Source: JACRGC01 sp041305345
GTDB lineage: Archaea > Micrarchaeota > Micrarchaeia > Norongarragalinales > SBBD01
Direction: 5' to 3'
Length of the DNA stretch: 64,000 bases
Assembly: GCA_041305345.1 (NCBI GenBank)
Contig: JBFYLP010000002.1
Span: 186,001 to 250,000, forward strand
Under the pieces are notes generated by a model. It had not been told where the DNA came from. It saw nothing but the letters and a program-made list of their open reading frames with translations, and ran no database searches. This document shows, one piece after another, positions 61,851-64,000 of the stretch. The position numbers were made by a program, and so were the translations under genes. Positions within the stretch are counted from its first letter, which is position 1. Each line of letters begins with the position of its first letter.

Positions 61851-62201
61851 ATGGGAGAGGAAGAGGAAAAACTTGAAGGATTGGAAGGGCTTCCTATTGA
61901 AAAAATGCTTACACGGAATGCCCTCGAGATGCTGGTGCTATTGCACGGCAAAAAACGCCCGGTAAGCATTGAAAGGTTCATTCGCAACTATCACAAGGTC
62001 AACTCGGGGGGAAAGAAACTTAATGATTCGGATGCTGAAGACCACAAGTTTAACATCGGAGTGCTCGCTGCGGCGGGGTTGATAAAAATGGATCCGAAAA
62101 AAGGGACGATCCGCTCGGACAAGAAAAGGGTCGATTTGGTGATTAGGAACATAATGGAAAGGATTGCGAAAAACCAAAAACCGAAAATCAGGATGAAATG
62201 A
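61851..62201 (+). CDS. Small basic cytoplasmic protein, unrecognised
   Basis: The product is 116 aa. ATG 61851 follows GAGAG and is chosen because the sequence further upstream in frame is not protein-like. It begins with an acidic stretch (MGEEEEKLEGLEGL) and continues with a helical, Lys/Arg-rich body (KRPVSIERFIRNYHKVNSGG, then DKKRVDLVIRNIMERIAKNQ). This could be a small winged-helix or nucleic-acid binding fold. It is divergent from the 246-aa anchored protein. Confidence 0.65.
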   Translation: MGEEEEKLEGLEGLPIEKMLTRNALEMLVLLHGKKRPVSIERFIRNYHKVNSGGKKLNDSDAEDHKFNIGVLAAAGLIKMDPKKGTIRSDKKRVDLVIRNIMERIAKNQKPKIRMK

Positions 62202-62318
62202 GAATGTTCGCGCTTGCGATTTTGCGAATAGGTAGTGCCGAGCTCTATTAGTGGACGAATCCAAAGGGCACTGGCCACCAAAGCACGCATCGATGCCATC
62301 ATTTCTTAATTGGCAGCA

Positions 62319-62657
62319 TCATCCCATGCGTCTGGGAAGCGGGTAGATCGCGCCGCACTTCTTGCAAATCTTCTCCTTGTGCTTCCAGTTCAGCTCGAAA
62401 TCCGTCCCGCCGCAATCCGCACAGCCGCGCACATCCGTCTTGTGGAAATCCCTCCAGCCTTCCTTGCCGTCCCTTCCGATGAAGGATTGGTGCGAGAAAG
62501 CTGTGCGCTCCTTTAGGGGCCCTCCACTTGCCGCCTTGTCGTCGAATTTCTTGCGTTCAATCGCGCGCTTTATCCTCCTGCTCGAGCATCTTGGGCAGAT
62601 CTGGGGGTCGTCCGAATCGAATTGCAGCTTGCAGTTTTCGCATTCATATTTCATCAT
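62319..62657 (-). CDS. Double zinc-ribbon protein
   Basis: The product is about 112 aa. The N-terminal ribbon has CENC and CPRC pairs within the first 27 residues. The C-terminal ribbon has CADC and CKKC (about residues 82-104). The linker is basic and charged (KRAIERKKFDDKAA). Such proteins often bind nucleic acids or act in transcription or ribosome-related complexes. ATG 62657 or 62654 may be the start. No specific family. Confidence 0.72.
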   Translation of the reverse strand: MMKYECENCKLQFDSDDPQICPRCSSRRIKRAIERKKFDDKAASGGPLKERTAFSHQSFIGRDGKEGWRDFHKTDVRGCADCGGTDFELNWKHKEKICKKCGAIYPLPRRMG

Positions 62658-62744
62658 AATCACGTTCGTTTGCTTGAAATGCGGATTGATTTGAAAATTT
62701 CACTTTATTAATGCCAATTTTTCGCTAAATCATCCCCTCCCATC

Positions 62745-63719
62745 TCACCCAAGTCCGGCAATCAAATCCCTAATCCCTTCCCTGAATTTTACCCTCGGCT
62801 TGAATTGGAGCATTTTTTTTGCTTTCAGGGTCTCATAAACCCTGCTCTCGGCTAGGGTATGAACGTATTCCTTAAAAATTTTTGGCTTTTTGCCAAAAAG
62901 CACAAAAAGGGAGTTTCCAATGCCAGCGCCGGCATAAGCAAGCGCCCTTGGAATGTGAATGGATGGAGCGGGAACGTGCAATTGCTTTGCGATCATGCTA
63001 AAGAGCTCCTTTTGGGTCAGGCATTCGCCCGATGAGACGATGAATGCCTGGTTCACGTTCCTTGTTTCAAGTGCTTGGAGGATTGCCCCAACCAGATCGG
63101 ATACGTGGATGTGCGCGATGTAGTTGCCCCCGGGGCCGATTAGGGCCATCCTGCGCTTCCTTATGAGGCGGACAACCTGCTCAAGGCCGGTGCGAAATCC
63201 CTTCCCATATACAAGGGGTGGCCGAAGGATCACGTACTTAAGCCCGCTTTCCCGTATTGCCTTCTCTGAGAGGAATTTGGCCCTCCCATAAGCGTTGGTG
63301 GGCCTTGGAGGGGTGCGCTCATCAATTTTCCTCTCAGAAACGCCGCGGTATATCGATGTGGAGGAAATGAAAATGATTTTCGGTGGTTTTTGCTGCAGCC
63401 TTGCAGCCTCGATGAGCCGAAGGGTGCTTCCAAGGTTCGCATCCATCATTGCCTCCTCGGATGCAGAATAATCAATCAGCGCAGCCATATGGATAATTGC
63501 ATCAACGCCCCTGCAAGCCTCCGCAATTGGGATGAAATCCGCCGGGGAGGAGAGGTCCGCCTCTATTAGCTGCACTTTTTTTCCGAATTGCTTCCTTCCG
63601 GAATTGGCATCCCGGGTAATTATCCTCAGATTGCTAGCATATTTCCTTTTCCTTCGCAATACGGCAACCAATTCCTTGCCCACACGGCCCGTTGCGCCCG
63701 TCACCAGGATCATTATCAT
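62745..63719 (-). CDS. NAD-dependent epimerase/dehydratase (extended SDR)
   Basis: The product is 324 aa. The Rossmann motif GATGRVGKELV (residues 8-18), a downstream AALIDYSASEE and catalytic YGRAK (Tyr-x-x-x-Lys, about 142-146), preceded by ISSTSIYRG, identify an extended SDR. The 3-beta-HSD-like pattern IHVSDLVGAILQAL is present. It probably modifies a nucleotide sugar, a lipid or an isoprenoid. ATG 63719 or 63713 may be the start. No pathway partner lies next to it. Confidence 0.92.
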   Translation of the reverse strand: MIMILVTGATGRVGKELVAVLRRKRKYASNLRIITRDANSGRKQFGKKVQLIEADLSSPADFIPIAEACRGVDAIIHMAALIDYSASEEAMMDANLGSTLRLIEAARLQQKPPKIIFISSTSIYRGVSERKIDERTPPRPTNAYGRAKFLSEKAIRESGLKYVILRPPLVYGKGFRTGLEQVVRLIRKRRMALIGPGGNYIAHIHVSDLVGAILQALETRNVNQAFIVSSGECLTQKELFSMIAKQLHVPAPSIHIPRALAYAGAGIGNSLFVLFGKKPKIFKEYVHTLAESRVYETLKAKKMLQFKPRVKFREGIRDLIAGLG

Positions 63720-63770
63720 CTTAGAGCAGCGGGTTTTTTATTTGCCCCTCCTTTATCCATTCCGAAGGCC

Positions 63771-64000
63771 ATGGAAACGAAGGAGGATCGCATCCGCAAG
63801 CGCGCAAGGAACGCATTGTTCGTGCTCCTGCTCGCAGTTAGCGGATGGGCAGTTATCTCGTTCATGTTTTTCCAGGGATATGGTTTTTTCGATGCGGTTT
63901 ATGAGACGGTCTGCTCGCTCACGCTTGGGAAATGCAGCCTGGAATACGAATTCCCCGTGAAGATTGCATCGCTCTTCCTGGCACTTTCGAGCTGGCTCGT
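63771..64000 (+). CDS. Two-TM membrane protein, 3' end outside window
   Basis: At least 76 aa are visible, starting with ATG 63771. A short basic N-terminus is followed by a helix (NALFVLLLAVSGWAVISFMF), a short loop with FFDAVYETVCSLTLGKCSLE, and a second helix starting before the window edge. The layout resembles the pore region of tetrameric ion channels, but the selectivity filter (TVGYGD type) is replaced by LTLGKC. It could be a degenerate channel or an unrelated membrane protein. Confidence 0.5.
   Translation, partial: METKEDRIRKRARNALFVLLLAVSGWAVISFMFFQGYGFFDAVYETVCSLTLGKCSLEYEFPVKIASLFLALSSWL

Noticed and set aside
1..64000. CRISPR arrays, insertion sequences, rRNA genes
   Set aside because: No regularly spaced direct repeats, no transposase-type ORF with terminal repeats and no rRNA sequence were seen. 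The only long DNA repeats are inside surface protein genes and beside tRNAs.

Overview
The window is archaeal. It encodes class I lysyl-tRNA synthetase, Orc1/Cdc6, the RNA polymerase P subunit (Rpo12), aIF1, an HTH_10 regulator, a uL1-uL10-aL12 stalk operon and archaeal-type ribosomal proteins. Promoters look like archaeal TATA boxes about 25 nt upstream of short or absent leaders, and tRNA introns carry bulge-helix-bulge (BHB) splicing motifs. A short MetRS without the C-terminal tRNA-binding domain, a half-length NFACT protein, very large membrane-anchored surface proteins and introns at unusual tRNA positions fit a small-genome lineage such as DPANN (Diapherotrites or Micrarchaeota-like). 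That placement is inference from gene content, not a phylogeny.

Layout: 1-2.4 kb is the end of a secreted dockerin-like protein. 2.6-6.5 kb holds a polytopic GT-C-like protein convergent with a two-gene split relative. 6.6-7.9 kb carries thpR and a MagIII-like DNA glycosylase. 8.05-8.27 kb is tRNA-Ser(CGA) interrupted in its T-loop. 8.5-9.6 kb has three tandem paralogous small membrane proteins. 9.7-15.3 kb is rpoP, uL3-uL4-uL23-uL2-uS19-uL22-uS3-uL29 and aIF1. 15.3-20.9 kb, on the minus strand, holds a split phosphotransferase (swivel protein and ATP-grasp protein) with an HTH_10 regulator, an unknown protein, a HAD-like protein and an NFACT-N protein. 21.0-28.5 kb is a PadR-controlled double ABC exporter cluster ending in a MIP18 protein. 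28.5-37 kb holds lysS, a sugar nucleotidyltransferase, a membrane protein, metG, another membrane protein and cdc6. 37.1-38.8 kb has a LAGLIDADG endonuclease gene that runs into tRNA-Ile(GAT), itself split by a 31-nt intron in the acceptor stem, then a DUF1428 gene and a structured tRNA-like remnant. 38.8-42.5 kb is a repeat surface protein. 43.2-45.6 kb is full-length ppsA. 45.8-46.3 kb is a Doc toxin homologue plus a 45-aa ORF. 46.4-48.4 kb is the L1-L10-L12 operon with a possible leader ORF. 48.5-51.1 kb carries an unknown protein, mscL, a membrane protein and acylphosphatase. 51.1-61.7 kb is a 3245-aa anchored surface protein with a short paralogue. The end holds a small basic protein, a zinc-ribbon protein, an NAD-dependent epimerase and a truncated membrane gene.

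Together the window combines core translation and replication genes with an unusually large investment in the cell envelope: surface proteins, exporters and glycosyl-transfer-like membrane proteins. The most notable structures are the two tRNA genes. Both have BHB introns outside the anticodon loop that can be drawn with every base accounted for. One overlaps a homing endonuclease gene, and both are followed by decayed copies of tRNA 3' ends. No rRNA, CRISPR array or transposase was seen.
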